Notes under the pieces: generated by a model | Told to the model about the DNA's origin: nothing | Databases searched by the model: none | Seen by the model: only the letters and a program-made list of their open reading frames with translations | Shown here: piece after piece, positions 46,423 through 58,435 of the stretch | Layout: each line of letters opens with the position of its first letter | How positions within the stretch are numbered: the first letter of the stretch is position 1 | Assembly (NCBI GenBank): GCA_037953625.1 | Contig: CM075652.1 | Location: forward strand, 54,491,501 to 54,555,500 | Length of the DNA: 64,000 nucleotides | From: Crotalaria pallida | Lineage: Eukaryota; Streptophyta; Magnoliopsida; Fabales; Fabaceae | Reading direction: 5' to 3' | Translations under genes and position numbers: made by a program

Positions 46423-47355
46423 ACGTTGCTTCTCACCACCACTCAACTGTATTTAAAAAAAATTATTGCTAAAAATTTATTTTTTTTAATGAAAAAGTGA
46501 AAACTTTTATTTTCTTCATTATTACATTTGGGGAATAAAAAAAAATAATCGCGTGTACAGAATTGTGTTTTCCTGGGTAGAGAGGAACAATCAACCAAAA
46601 AGCATCAACGTATACTGCTGACAGCACGAGATCCACAGAAATAAAATCTAAAGGGAATGAACATCTCTGAAAGAGGAAAAAAGAGAACCTATCTATGGTG
46701 GTGGTGGCGCCGGAATTAAGATTGAGTTTGGAAATGAAAACGGGTTTGGATATCAAAGGGAGTAATATAAAAGAATGTGATGATGAAGAAGGTATGCTCC
46801 TGCGTTTGTTTTTGGGTTTTTTTTTATGAAAAATGAAGGTATGAATAAAGAAGAAGAAAGTGATGATGTTGGTACTTAATAGTGATAGATCAGAAGAAGA
46901 AGAAGAGAAGGGTCTGATATATTGATGGAGAAGAATAAAGTGAGAGAATAATGAAATGGGAAATTATAAATTATTTAGAGTATTTTAGGTAGATACAAAT
47001 AGTATTAAAATGGGGGTATTTAAGGTAGATGAAATATAAAATTAAAATTAGGATGGGTAGATAAAAATAATACTAAAATTAGGGTATTTTGGGTAGATAA
47101 AAAATAATATTAAAATGATGGTATTTTGGATAAATTACATTAAGGATAAAAAAATATTTTTAAATAAATATTTTAGGGATCTAATTATAAAACTTATAAA
47201 TTAAAAATATGTCCAGCTTACTTGGCAAAAAAAAAACACGTGACTATTTTTTATTAAACCATATCAAAAAGGTACAGAAATCTTCTATTTTGATAGGATT
47301 CCGAAGTAAAATCGAACTTATTACCATGCACATTTCAATATTATTGTTAACGAAA

Positions 47356-47529
47356 TTTTATTAAAAGGCGAGGAAGATCAAGACGTACTTCCAACAAAAT
47401 TACAAAGTATCTCTAAAGTTAATATTACCACCTACATCTTCCTTTTGAAAACCACGAACTAACTCACCTACGCATTCTTTATACATCATCAAACAAATGA
47501 TACATCAAATAATTGAGCCTATAACATTC
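47356..47529 (-). mobile_element. candidate LINE tail insertion
   Basis: TGTTAACGAAA (47345-47355) and TGTTAACAAAA (47530-47540) could be a target duplication. The segment starts TTTTATTAAAAGGCGAGG, like the LINE tails elsewhere (TTTTATTAAAAGGGGC). The poly(A) is minimal, so this is tentative. 47541-47946 has no recognised feature. Confidence 0.4.
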
Positions 47530-47946
47530 TGTTAACAAAAACAGCATTTTAACATCGAAACATACAATGCCCCTTTCTTTAAGCTCTGCGTCTATGCAGC
47601 CTCATTTCTCTGTAACACTGAATCCCCCTACCAAAATTCTGCATAGGATTACCTGCAATGTGACTGAAGGCACCCAATAGGAATTATGTGCCCTTTAAAT
47701 TCAAAACCAATAAGGCCAAAACACCAAGCAAAAAATCAGCCACACCATTTGAAAGTGTATGGCATTACTTCATGCATTCACCTGCAACACAGTATCAGCA
47801 AAATACACAGGAACATTATTATTTTTTTATTAATTTATTATTTTTATTATTATGGGAGGTATATAGAAATGATATGGCATAGCTAAGTAAAAGAGAATAG
47901 ATCCTACACAATCTTAACTTAGTATTTAAGGAATTGTGAAGAGTGA

Positions 47947-48455
47947 TACTCCCTCCGTTTCTTTTTATAGAATTTTCCCCCTTTGTTTTAATGTATTGTT
48001 TTTTTATAAATTTAATGGATAATTAATACTATCGATTTTAACTACTTCTTCCGGTTTCTAATATAAGAAAATTCAGACATACTTTTTTTGGTTTCTAATA
48101 TAAGAAAAAGTTAAATAACTTTTATTTCCAACACAATCATTCCTAAAATGTTTCTAGAAAATAGTGATATCATTTCATTTTTGTTTCATTCTCAATGCAA
48201 CTTTCGTAAAGTAACACTATTAATTAAATACATTCAACTAACTTTCTTAATATGTGTGATTTCGGTTATTTTTTCTTATAATAAGGATTGGAGGACGTAT
48301 ATTCTTATTTATCACAGTCACTTTTATACCTCTAATAATTTCGGTCTCTTCATCAATAATAATTACATAAGATTTTATAGTCAAAATACTTCAAATTCTT
48401 ATATTATTTAACAATTTCTTAAAATACGTGTATAATTTTAAAACAAACTATATAA
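47947..48455. mobile_element. MITE, family 2, interrupted by another MITE
   Basis: Begins TACTCCCTCCGTTTCTTTTT. After removing 48043-48299 the interior (TTAACTA..TATTCTTATTTATCACAG) aligns with the family copy at 32388-32659. The right end (AAAACAAACTATATAAAG) is decayed. Confidence 0.7.
48043..48299. mobile_element. MITE nested in MITE
   Basis: TACTTCTTCCGGTTTCTAAT then ATAAGAAAA (left) and TTTTCTTATAATAAGGATTG then GAGGACGTA (right) form terminal inverted repeats with TA ends. Confidence 0.78.
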
Positions 48456-48836
48456 AGCCAAACACACTATGTTAAGAAGGAAAATTTGACATATGTTAAG
48501 ACTCTTTGTAAAGCAAAACTTTGTAGTGAAGTTCAATTATTTTCAAAAATCAAGTCAATATAAGTAAAGTTTTTTTTATATTAAGTATCAAATCCTGAAT
48601 TCAAATCAGGTGACTACTTTTTCAGCTCTTCCAAGATTTAAAAAAAAAAAAAAAAGTTTGCTAATTATGTTATATAAATATGAAAGTCAATTATTTATTT
48701 AAAAGAAAATCGAGAATTTTCCTTATTTGCATGCTCAATTTTTTCACTGCTCAAACCTAGAGCCTTCCTTTATAAGTGTTTATAGGTTAGAGGACAAGCA
48801 CACACAAACAGAAACACTATACTTATTTGAGTGTTA

Positions 48837-49175
48837 TCATTTAGTAGCAGTACTATATGAGAGAACAGATCGGGCAATAGAAGCCAAAAAATGCAGTAAA
48901 GCTGCCTCAAAGTTTACCTTCCCCATAACTGTGTGATTTAGGCAAGTGACTGCTATTTCTGATGAATTCAATGGAAAGTGTTCCATCCAATCCATATGGG
49001 ACTTGCCACTGCAACCCACGTTACCAACAGTGTTATTTTTCAGATCAATCAAAAGATATATCACTAGCTGCGTCACACAATTATTGCTGCTGCTGCACAT
49101 TATTCGAACTCTTTTATCTCTGAACTCAAGAAAGAAATCAATGAAAACCCACCCCCTTCCCCGAAAAGCAAACAA
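48837..49175 (-). CDS. unrecognised ORF, doubtful
   Basis: A 112-codon minus ORF whose end (WMEHFPLNSSEIAVTCLNHT, VMGKVNFEAALLHFLASIAR) reads more like real protein than its surroundings. I do not recognise a family. A CTGAAAA junction at about 49041 could be a splice acceptor, so this could be a final exon of an old gene. The overlapping plus strand has a competing 69-codon ORF. The call is weak. Confidence 0.2.
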   Translation of the reverse strand: MFAFRGRGWVFIDFFLEFRDKRVRIMCSSSNNCVTQLVIYLLIDLKNNTVGNVGCSGKSHMDWMEHFPLNSSEIAVTCLNHTVMGKVNFEAALLHFLASIARSVLSYSTATK

Positions 49176-49199
49176 ATGAAAACGTGAACTAGCTTTTAT

Positions 49200-50054
49200 G
49201 ATACAAGCAATCGGCCACTACCATAATAGGAGTTATTTTAATGTCTTAGCTTAGCACATGTACGCATGCAAACCAAACTGAAACAGGCAAACGAAAAATA
49301 GTGAAGACTTTTACTTTATACACCTCGAATTATTTATTATACACACATACATACCTAGTACAAGAACAATGAAGTTGAGTCGCATATTATACAAAATATA
49401 TATTCACATTTTTGCATATAAACACTATATTCCCACAAATGAATTGAAGTGCGTATGTATAAGAAATGAAATGAGATAAGGAGCACACCCCAAAAGATAC
49501 GATTATGATGAGTTGATGAAAAACAATATAGTACTAGCCGCCAACTTGAATAGCTCTTCTATATATTATCACAACTAGAAACACCTCGTGTCACGCACAG
49601 GGCCAATACGATGACCAACCAAATTAAATATGAAATTATCGGTGCTATGCATAAATTAATTGTTAATTAATTACTATAGAATAATATAAATACATATGAC
49701 AATGTAATTTTCAAACAGTTGATTTATCTTATTATTCCATAACTTGTATGATATATAATGAACACAATCTTATCTCTTTTCTCTTTTGAAAACATATTAA
49801 TATAAAGAATTATGATAATGATATTATCAATATAAATAAATTTTCTCGATATTTTTCATTAATTATTTTAACTTTAATTTATGACAAAAAAAATTTATAA
49901 TTTTTTATCATACTTATAGGATCGAGGAAGTATTATTTATGATTTATGATAGTATTAATATAAATAATTTAAATAAAAGTAAACACTATTATTATCAATA
50001 TAAATTATAAATAAATTTGTATGCATTTGGTGTGTTGTGAATTATTATGTTCAT
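49200..50054. other. AT-rich, nothing recognised
   Basis: No ORF with family features. A TCATACTTATAGGATCGAGG then AAGTA end near 49905-49935 suggests half of a MITE. Confidence 0.4.
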
Positions 50055-52490
50055 TTGGTTGCATTGAGAATTAAATAAGATAACAATTTTCTAGGGATAT
50101 TTTAGGAAAGTAACATTGGTAATGAAATCAAATTTAAGAAAGTTGGTTAGTTTTGCTTATATTTTAAATCAAGAGAGGGATTTTTTTTCTTATATTTCAA
50201 GCCGGAGGGAGTAATAATAGTGTTAGAATATACTCCATTCGATCTCATTTTTAAGCAAAAATAACTAATTCATACTTATTAAGTAAGTTAGTTGAGTGTA
50301 TTTATTTTCTCAAATTCATAAAAAAGAAAAAAGACTATTTTAGTAAATTTACATTTGGGAATGAAACAAAAATTAAATGATTAAATGTTATTGAAAAGAT
50401 ATTTTATAAATAGGATCAAAATTTAAACCCAAAAGGATCTTATAAATAGAATCGAAGAGAGTAACACAACGTAATAAAAAGAGTTATTTTTTTATACACA
50501 CTTCTTCAACTCTACCGTGTAAAAAATTTATTGGGGGTCTCATAGGTGTGCTATGTATTGTGCAGGAAATAGCAGAAGTAGTGGATCCACAAATTTATAC
50601 TCCCTCAGTCCCACAAAGATGGTAAAAAATTAGAAATAACTTATGAAAAATTAGAAACTGACTTAACTATTGGTTCAGTTGGTTGCATTGAGAATTAAAC
50701 AAAAATTAAATAAGATAACAATTTTCTAGGGATGTTTTAGGAAAGTAACATGGGTAATGAAATCAAATTTAATAAAGTTTGTTAGTTTTGCTTATATTTT
50801 AAACCAAAAGAGGGATTATTTTCTTATATTTCAAGCCGGAGAGGAATATACTTCATTCGATCTCATTTTTAAGCAAAAATAACTAATTCATACTTATTAA
50901 GTAAGTTAGCTGAGTTTATTTAATTTTCTCAAATTCATAAAAAAAAAGACTATTTTAGTAAATTTACATTGGGAATGAAACAAAAATTAAATGATTAAAT
51001 GTTATTGAAAATTGAAAAGATATTTTATAAATAGGATCAAAATTTAAACTCCAAAAGGATCTTATAAATAAAATTGGAGAGAGTAACACGGTGTAATAAA
51101 AAGAGTTATTTTTTTTATACACACTTCTTCAACTCTACGTGTAAAATTTATTGTAGGTCTCATAGGTGTGCTATGTATTGTGCGAGAAATAGCAGAAGTA
51201 GTGGATCCACAAATTTATACTCTCTTCATCCGAGAAGGATGATAAATTAGTCTAAATTTTTTTCATAAACTATAGTTAAAATAATTATTGAAAAGTTTAG
51301 AAATTGTAAACTTTGAATTGTGTTTTGTTGATTCATGTAAAATGCATTAAATTAGTTGTTTGATAATTAATTGATGTGATAGACAAATCATTAAATGCAT
51401 GTCTCCTTAATTTTTTGATTTTTTTTGTTAAATTTTTTGACTTTTGAACTGAGAAAAATTTTGTTACTTGTACTGAAGGAAATTTTTTGTAGAATAAGTA
51501 AGTGGGGAATATGTTTTTGGTAGTTGAAGGGGATAATTAAAAAAAAAGTGAAGGTGGGGTGTGGGGCGGGATGTTTCCCGCCTGCTACACACCCATGGCC
51601 TTTTATATATAGTGTAGATAACAATTTTTTAGGGATGTTTTAGGAAAGTAACATGGGTAATGAAATCAAATTTAATAAAGTTGGTTATTTTTGCTTATAT
51701 TTTAAATCAAGAGAGGAATTATTTTCTTAAATTTCAAGCCGGAGGGGAATATACTTCATTCGATCTCATTTTTAAGCAAAAATAACTAATTCATATTTAT
51801 TAAGTAAGTTAGTTGAGTTTATTTAACTTTCTCAAATTCATAAAAAAAAGTCTATTTTAGTAAATTTACATTGGGAATGAAACAAAAATTAAATGATTAA
51901 ATGTTATTGAAAATTGAAAAGATATTTTATAAATAGGATCAAAATTTAAACTCCAAAAGGATCTTATAAATAGAATTGGAGAGAGTAACACAGTGTAATA
52001 AAAAGAGTTATTTTTTTATACACACTTCTTCAACTCTACGTGTAAAATTTATTGTAGGTCTAATAGGTGTGCTATGTATTGTGCGAGAAATAGCAGAAGT
52101 AGAGGATCCACAAATTTATACTCCCTCCGTCGCACAAGGATGATAAATTAGTCTAAATTTTTCCATAAACTATAGTTAAAATAATTAATGATAAGTTTAG
52201 GAATTGTAAACTTTGAATTGTGTTTTGTAGATTCATGCAAAATGCATTAAATTAGTTGTTTGATAATTAATTGATGTGATGGACAAATCATTAAATGCAT
52301 GTCTCCTTAATTTTTTTTTTGTTAAATTTTTTGACTTTTGAACTGAGGAAAATTTTGTTAAGTGAGGGGAATGTTTTTGGTAATTGAAGGGAATAATTAT
52401 TAAAAAAAAAGTGAAGGTGGGGTGTGGGGCGGGATGTTTCCCGCCTGGTACACACTCATGGCCTTTTATATATAGTGTAGATAACGAGTT
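50055..52490. repeat. three tandem copies of a MITE-bearing unit
   Basis: Units start near 50055, 50679 and 51617 (GATAACAATTTTCTAGGGAT at 50079, 50714 and 51617). Copy 1 is about 624 bp, copy 2 about 938 bp and copy 3 about 875 bp. Each contains a MITE (first one about 50231-50463: TACTCCATTCGATCTCATTT to the complement of TACTCTCTTCGATTCTATTT). Copies 2 and 3 also carry a 390-bp segment ending TTTTATATATAGTGTA with a GGCGGGATGTTTCCCGCC hairpin (about 51566 and 52427). Copy 1 lacks that segment. Confidence 0.88.
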
Positions 52491-54060
52491 GAGTAGGATT
52501 TCTAGGCTTTTAGCTAAGGGTATCCACAATAGAGTCTGGTAGAGAGTCTTAAGTTTAGATTTTCTTTCAGACTCTCTCCAGACTTTGCTAATCTTCAAAA
52601 TCTGGTAGAGAATCTTAAGTTGAATCTGTTATTTTATATACTCAACTTAAGACTCTTTGGACCCGTTTTTTGTCTTTTTCTTCCATTTTTACTTTATAAT
52701 ACCCTAATAAACAAATAATAATAAATAAATAAATAATAACAATAAATTAAATAAATAAGAATAATTAAAAATAATAATGGTAATAATATTTTTTTGAAAA
52801 ATAAAAATAATATTTTTAAATATATATATTTTCTCTTTTATTCTTAAATATATTGTTTTGTTATGAAAAAGTAAATAGCCTATTTTTTTATGAATTTGAG
52901 AAAATTAAATACACTCAAATAGTTTTCTTAAATACTTGTGAAATTAGTTATTTTTGCTTAAAAATAAGACCAAAAGAAGTACATATTTTTATATTTAAAT
53001 AAATAAATAATAAATAATTTGAAATTAAAAATTGTCGTTGTTTCTAGTATGCAACGGTCCACTGTGTGACTATATAGCACAGGTTTATAATAAACAAATA
53101 AATAATAGAGCATTTGTGTCAACATTTTGGAGGACAACAAGGAAGCGTTAATTAAATTATAATAATTTGAATTATATTGTATTTTTTTATGTAATTTATA
53201 ATTTTTAGTAGGTATCATTAATTATTGTAATGTTAACTTTGTTTTAATTTTAATATTTAAATATTATTTGGGATTATTTTTATAAATTCTACGTAATTAA
53301 TATTATTGAAATCGTATTACAAAAACACTATTGAAATAAAATTGTGTATAAAAGTACATGATGATGTAATGCTGATGCATGTTTGATGAATCTGGCGTTA
53401 AGAGTCTACTGTGGTAAAATATATGAAAAATCTGAAGTTGAGTCTGATAGCTAAATAATGATGTAATGCTGCTCTGGATGCCCAGAGAAGGTAGCGACTT
53501 CGCTCCTCACTTCTCAGCCAAAAGTTGGAGGATGTGATCCTCAGGTTTGATATGCAAAATCCTAGCCCTTGATTCGTTTACAATTTGATCAACGACTGAA
53601 AACGAAGTTGACTTTATTTTCAAATGTGTTCTTAAAACTTTTTCTTTTTGTCAAAACTAGGTGGTGTATGGGTTTCACATTTTTTGTGATCCAACTAATC
53701 CACCTCAGATTCGCGAATTGTGCGAGTCTCAAATTCAACGGTATGGATCCTCCACAGGAATTGTTGCCCCACTAGAACTCGAATCTTTGACTCTGAAGTC
53801 CCTATCCTTAAAACATTTTTAGTTAGCACAAATTTTTTATAATTTTATTTATTTATACTCTCTTCCTCAATTCCTTATTAACTATCTTTCATTCACGTAA
53901 GTAGTAAAGAAAAAGAAAGGGTAGAGTGATTAAAAATATAATTCATGTATTAAAAATTTAAGTAATGATTACATTTTTTAAAGGATATGTTTTGTTTAGA
54001 ATAAGACATATAAATAAATATAGAGAGAGTAATAACCTACGCACAAAGTTTTTAAAAGAA
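52491..54060. other. AT-rich, includes an inverted partial copy of the array's MITE
   Basis: 52868-52975 is the reverse complement of the MITE part of the tandem units (GAATTTGAGAAAATTAAATA, TTATTTTTGCTTAAAAATA). 52520-52640 and 53390-53450 share AGAGTCTGGTAGAGAGTCTT-type words in opposite orientation, possibly another element. 53858-54031 may be a MITE (ATACTCTCTTCCTC / GAGAGAGTAAT). No gene seen. Confidence 0.4.
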
Positions 54061-54660
54061 AAGGAAATGTTTTTAAACTTTATTTTATCAACAAAACAAA
54101 TTTATTAAAATGAAAATAAGGAGCGCCAGCGGTACTCAAACAAAAGCAGTACAAAGTGTTCAAAGCATACAAACTATATGTAACACATCAAAATCACCTC
54201 CATCCACTGACTAGTCATAAAAAATAAATATTACATGAGTAACGCCTTTCAAAACTAATTATCATTTCCCAATCATGAATCGATCTTATTTAATCCACAT
54301 GCCTTTATATGGTAAAGCGGTGTATTTTATTCCTCAAGTAACTTGAAACATTCCATTAGATTTAGGGTCCCGTCGCCATATGAGTAGCACCTCCCTAATA
54401 TTCCTTCTTTTATAATTAACTAATAGTACATGCTTATGAGTTCAACCATATTTTCCACATTTATTGTGTCTTCTTCAAATATAACTTTAATTTGTTTCTC
54501 TTGTTCCAAATACATCATACTGCTATCACTATCCAAAAATTAATTTATGCTTTACTAGCTTTCTGTTTCAACTTAGCACGCCTATGTGTTGTTGCAAACT
54601 TTTTATCCCTGTTGCATTGAGCGACATTTGAATTCCAAACCATGAGTAGCATTACTGCTA

Positions 54661-54824
54661 AACAAATTTTATAACTGATGACCACTTAAAAGAAAGTGAT
54701 GATACGTAGATTCTTTGTCGTTATTATATAGTACACATGCTAAACAAATTTTATAACTGATGACCACTTAAAAGAAAGTGATGATATGTAGATTTTTGTC
54801 GTTATTATATAGTACAAAAGCTAT
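54661..54824. repeat. 82-bp tandem duplication
   Basis: AACAAATTTTATAACTGATG begins at 54661 and 54743. Both copies run to GTCGTTATTATATAGTAC. It lies inside the LINE remnant. Confidence 0.93.
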
Positions 54825-55308
54825 TATCCCTCGAGGCTGAATGATACTCGTTTTTGAGAATTCACTTTTGTTGCAATTCCATTCCTGAGAACCTTCCATG
54901 CAAAACATGTCATTTTTTATGGTGCATTGTTTGTCCAAAAAGTTTTAAAACTCTCCTCAAGTCCTATTTGTACATGATTTTGTTTGTGCATCTTAAAATA
55001 TGCTGATCTTACCGTGTATTTTCCGTTATAACTCCAGCTCCATTAATCTTCCGCTCCTGCTAACCGTTTCTAACTCTTTACATAAAAATTCACTCTAAAG
55101 CCCCATAATGCCACATCCCATCCCTCCATTCCCCTGATTCCTTAATTGCAGCTTTCTATTATTCGCCACACTGTACAATGTAGGAAACTCATCCCGAACT
55201 GTTCTCAACCCAACCACCTATCCTCCCAGAACTCTACTTCTCTCCCTTCACCCAAACTTCTCCTAATACCTCTTGTTAACCACTTACCCGCTATCACCCT
55301 TACTAACA

Positions 55309-55738
55309 TTGGCAATTAGGGCGGGCGGGCGGGCTTGGCCCGCGCCCGCATTTAGCCCGCAAAAATTGCGGGCGGGCATGCCCGCCCTAATTAATTTTTA
55401 GGGCCAAAAAATCAAGCCCTGCCCGCCCTAAGTGCGGGGCCGCCCTTTTTGTTATTATTTATTTTTTTTTCTCTTTTTCCTTTGGTTTTTTACTATATAA
55501 TGTAAAAAAAAAATGCGGGCGGTCCGCCCCCCTAATTAGACTATTTTCTTGTATTTTGCAGCAAAAAAGAAATTTTTTTAATTTAATAGAGACCCGCGGG
55601 CCGCCCGCACTAGCCCACAAAAAATTAGGGCGGACGCGGGCGGACATACTTTTTTGATTTTGTCCAAATCCTTCGCCCTGCCCATAAAAAATTGGGGGCG
55701 GGCGGGCGGGGCCCACGGGCATTGGCCCTAATTGCCAA
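55309..55738. mobile_element. GC-rich hAT-like non-autonomous element
   Basis: Terminal repeats TTGGCAATTAGGGC (left) and GCCCTAATTGCCAA in inverted form near the right end. Flanks TACTAACA and CACTAACC share 6 of 8 bases, suggesting a hAT-type 8-bp duplication. The arms are runs of GGGCGGGCGGGC and GCCCGCCC, extreme GC in an AT-rich window. The ORF reading across it is a composition artefact. Confidence 0.75.
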
Positions 55739-56340
55739 CACTAACCCTTACCCTCACCTTCTCCTTCAATCTTTCTTACACTTCTCCACCATCCCGAACC
55801 ACCTTAAAACTACATTCTGCTTTGTGATGCAGTTCCTAATCGTCTCCTCCCATACTTAGACACTAATACCCTCCACTATAAGGCCTCACTTCCTTAGTAA
55901 ACGCAATCTTCGTGTAATGTTTTGTTAAACATCTCTGTATCTCACTTTTAACACACCCTCCACTTTTGACTTGCATACTTCCTTCCATTTTACTAACACA
56001 CTCTCCCATCATAAACTTTTTCTGAATTTTATTTATATTATTAATTACACCTTTTGGAACAATAAAACACAAAGAACAAAGGGAGGGAGGAAAGTGGCGA
56101 TTCAAGGATAATGTATGACCACTAAAATAGATGTGTTTCCACTTCCGGGCTAATAATTTCTTTTTGCAGGACATCGATAACAGGATTTCAAGTGGAAATG
56201 CTATTTGGCTTCGCGCTAAGGGATACCAAGATATTTAAACGGAAGATTCTCACTTTGAGACAATCCGCCCAAGCTCTCATTGCCACTTCATCACACCTTA
56301 TCCCTAACAAATTGCTTTATGAAAGTTAATATTTAGACTA

Positions 56341-56702
56341 TATATTAATTCAAAACATTTTAGAAAAAGCTTTTGATAATTTTAAACTTAATAATTCATT
56401 CCTTTTTATATCTGCCAACACATCCATTACAGGACATTAATTTGTGGAAGATCCTATCCGGATTGTTAGATTTTAGACTAGACACGACTTGGACAAGCTT
56501 TGGTTTCATGTTGTCAAACTTTAAAATTTACTTAAATTTCTAGGAGTTAGATAAACTCAACTCATGAAGTCATACTAATATTTATATTTATGTAAACAAA
56601 AATATATACATAAATATAATAATATTGGACTTTTCTAAAGTTTCTGGTAATATAGGTTAAGAAACCATATATATAATATTCACATTCCACATTTAATAAT
56701 AG

Positions 56703-56756
<54 letters not shown>

Positions 56757-56930
56757 TCACGTTAAAAACACCATACATGATCCAAGAGACTTCGTAAAGA
56801 CATAATAATTGAAATTAAAATTGGTCTAAACGTGATAAAAAACGTCGAGTTAGAGAGTTTTGATACTTTAGCTCTTATATGAACCTAATTTTATATTCAT
56901 CAAAATGGACGTGTTTAATTGATTATTAGT
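56341..56930. other. AT-rich with (ATT)n at 56706-56756
   Basis: No ORF or element recognised apart from the 51-bp ATT microsatellite. Confidence 0.5.
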
Positions 56931-57217
56931 TACTCCCTCCGTTTCATATGTAATAATGTTCTTTTAGCATTTGTACTATGTTTCATAAATCTTGTTTTTT
57001 TATAAACTCAATGCATAATTAATGCTATTTTTCCAAACACACCCTATTTATTACACTATCTGTTCCACTTTCAATATATTTCTTTTTCTCTTCTTTCAAT
57101 ATATTATATAGAGACGTTATAGCCAAAATACAACAAATTCTTACATAATTTAACCATTTTTTAAAACTCGTGCATAACCTTAACCTTAAAACACACTGCA
57201 TATGAAACGAAGGGAGT
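56931..57217. mobile_element. Stowaway/mariner-like MITE, family 2
   Basis: TACTCCCTCCGTTTCATATG (left) and CATATGAAACGAAGGGAGT (right) are nearly perfect inverted repeats, the best-preserved copy of this family here. Confidence 0.9.
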
Positions 57218-57278
57218 TTGAAATATAATCATTTTAGGTGTTTTGGTCATGAAATAATGTTCTTTTAGCTATATGTTT

Positions 57279-57413
57279 TTTTTTATGAACAAAAAATTTT
57301 ATTGCCAAAGGGGACAAGAAGTCCACCAACAGGGAACATATAAAACAGGTTTCTATTTCAAAACAAAGCAATAACCTCCTAAAAGTGTGAAACCACCAGA
57401 GCCAATAACCCCC
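57279..57413 (-). mobile_element. LINE tail insertion with 18-bp target duplication
   Basis: TCTTTTAGCTATATGTTT is exact at 57261-57278 and 57414-57431. The 135-bp insert starts with a T run and TTTTATTGCCAAAGGGGAC, a minus-strand LINE 3' UTR with poly(A). Confidence 0.88.
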
Positions 57414-57431
57414 TCTTTTAGCTATATGTTT

Positions 57432-58435
57432 AGTGAATAAAATTTGAGCAAGTGAGTGAAATTGTAAACTCCAAAATGAATTTAGAAGTTTATATATCCA
57501 TATTTACACGAATTTATCTAAGTTTAAGTTTTCATGTGAATTGCTTCGATTCCTTCACCTAAACTTGTCCGAATTTACGAGTTAACACTAGAGTTTAACA
57601 TCCATGCTAGACGCAGATTTGGCATGGCCTTGGAAATAGTCAAATTGGGCGCACATGATAGACATGTAGAAAGGAAGAATAGCTTGAACCTTCAATTTCT
57701 AGAAGGTGAAGGTCGAGCTACTAGGCTGATTTGGCAGCTCTGGTATTGAACTTCGGAAGGGAAGCCAAATAGCCCAAGAAATCTAAAGAGATGAATAAGG
57801 ATTGGGCAAAAATAAGCAGTGGGTCAAACGGTATTATGGGCCTTTGTTGATGATAGGCCATTCTTGTTGATGATAGGCCTTTGTTACAACCATATGGGTT
57901 TTAGTTTTTTAACCTCCCAGTTAATTAGTTGATCCCTTATTTAAAAAAAATCTCATAATAATCTTACAAACTTCCAATAATCCCAAAATATCTCCCTCTT
58001 ATTCCATCCTTATCTCTCCCCTTCTTCCACTCATTTTTCAAATTTCAAATTTCAAAAATCTCCTTCATCTCCTTCCTCTCTCACTTTCTCTCACACTCTC
58101 TCACTTTCTCAACTTGTCACACTTAAGGTATGTATATGCTTCTTCCTTCTCTTGATATTACTGTCTATTACTACTGTCCTTGTTCATGTTCTTCTTCTTC
58201 TTCATGTGTTTGCTGTTTTGTTTTATTTTTTTTTATTTTCGGTTTTATTCATAAAATTGTAGAAATGTTGTTAGAAATCATGATTTATTGGTTAATAGTT
58301 ATAGGTTTTTTTTGTTTAATGTTTAGGGTATGTTTATTGCAAGTTTTGTTTGAGTTTGTAAATGATTTGGTTAAAAAAATCGTGTCTACTGTTTCAGTCT
58401 TCGAATCTGCCATTGTTGAGGGTTAGCTCGCTTAG
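57432..58435 (+). other. upstream region and possible leader of the PMD gene
   Basis: 57845-57890 has a duplicated TTGTTGATGATAGGCC. 57990-58127 is CT-rich (CTCCTTCATCTCC, CTCTCTCACTTTC) and ends AAG|GTATGT, like a plant 5' UTR and its donor. I infer a leader exon spliced to the PMD coding exons from 59029; no promoter element is certain. Confidence 0.35.

Larger units (their letters stand above)
44345..47314. mobile_element. non-autonomous MULE-like element with ~650-bp inverted repeats
   Basis: The left arm (44345-45508, less a 519-bp nested MITE) is the inverted complement of the right arm (46651-47314): shared words include GGACATATTTTTAATTTATA, CCACCACCACCATAGATA and GATGTTCATT. Flanks AACATATTA (44336-44344) and AACTTATTA (47315-47323) match at 8 of 9, fitting the 9-bp duplication of MULEs. 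The centre (45509-46650) has two MITEs and no transposase. Superfamily is inferred from the target duplication. Confidence 0.75.
54080..56340 (-). pseudogene. LINE ORF2 remnant, 5' truncated, split by a DNA element
   Basis: Read leftwards: LNINFHKA (about 56325), then KKKLLARKWKHIYFSGHTL, VPKGVINNINKIQKKFMMGE and CVSKMEGS (56174-55960), the post-RT region. After the insertion at 55309-55738 comes zf-RVT text at about 54910-54840 (TCFAWKVLRNGIATKVNSQK). The 3' end lies near 54080. No RT core or EN is present; frames are broken. Confidence 0.75.

Noticed and set aside
55459..55722. Pro/Gly/Arg-rich minus ORF
   Set aside because: It runs across the GGGCGGGC arms of the hAT-like element; composition alone explains it.
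58130..58426. 98-codon ORF rich in Phe, Cys and Ser upstream of the PMD gene
   Set aside because: The sequence looks like a T-rich plant intron following a GTATGT donor; no protein features.
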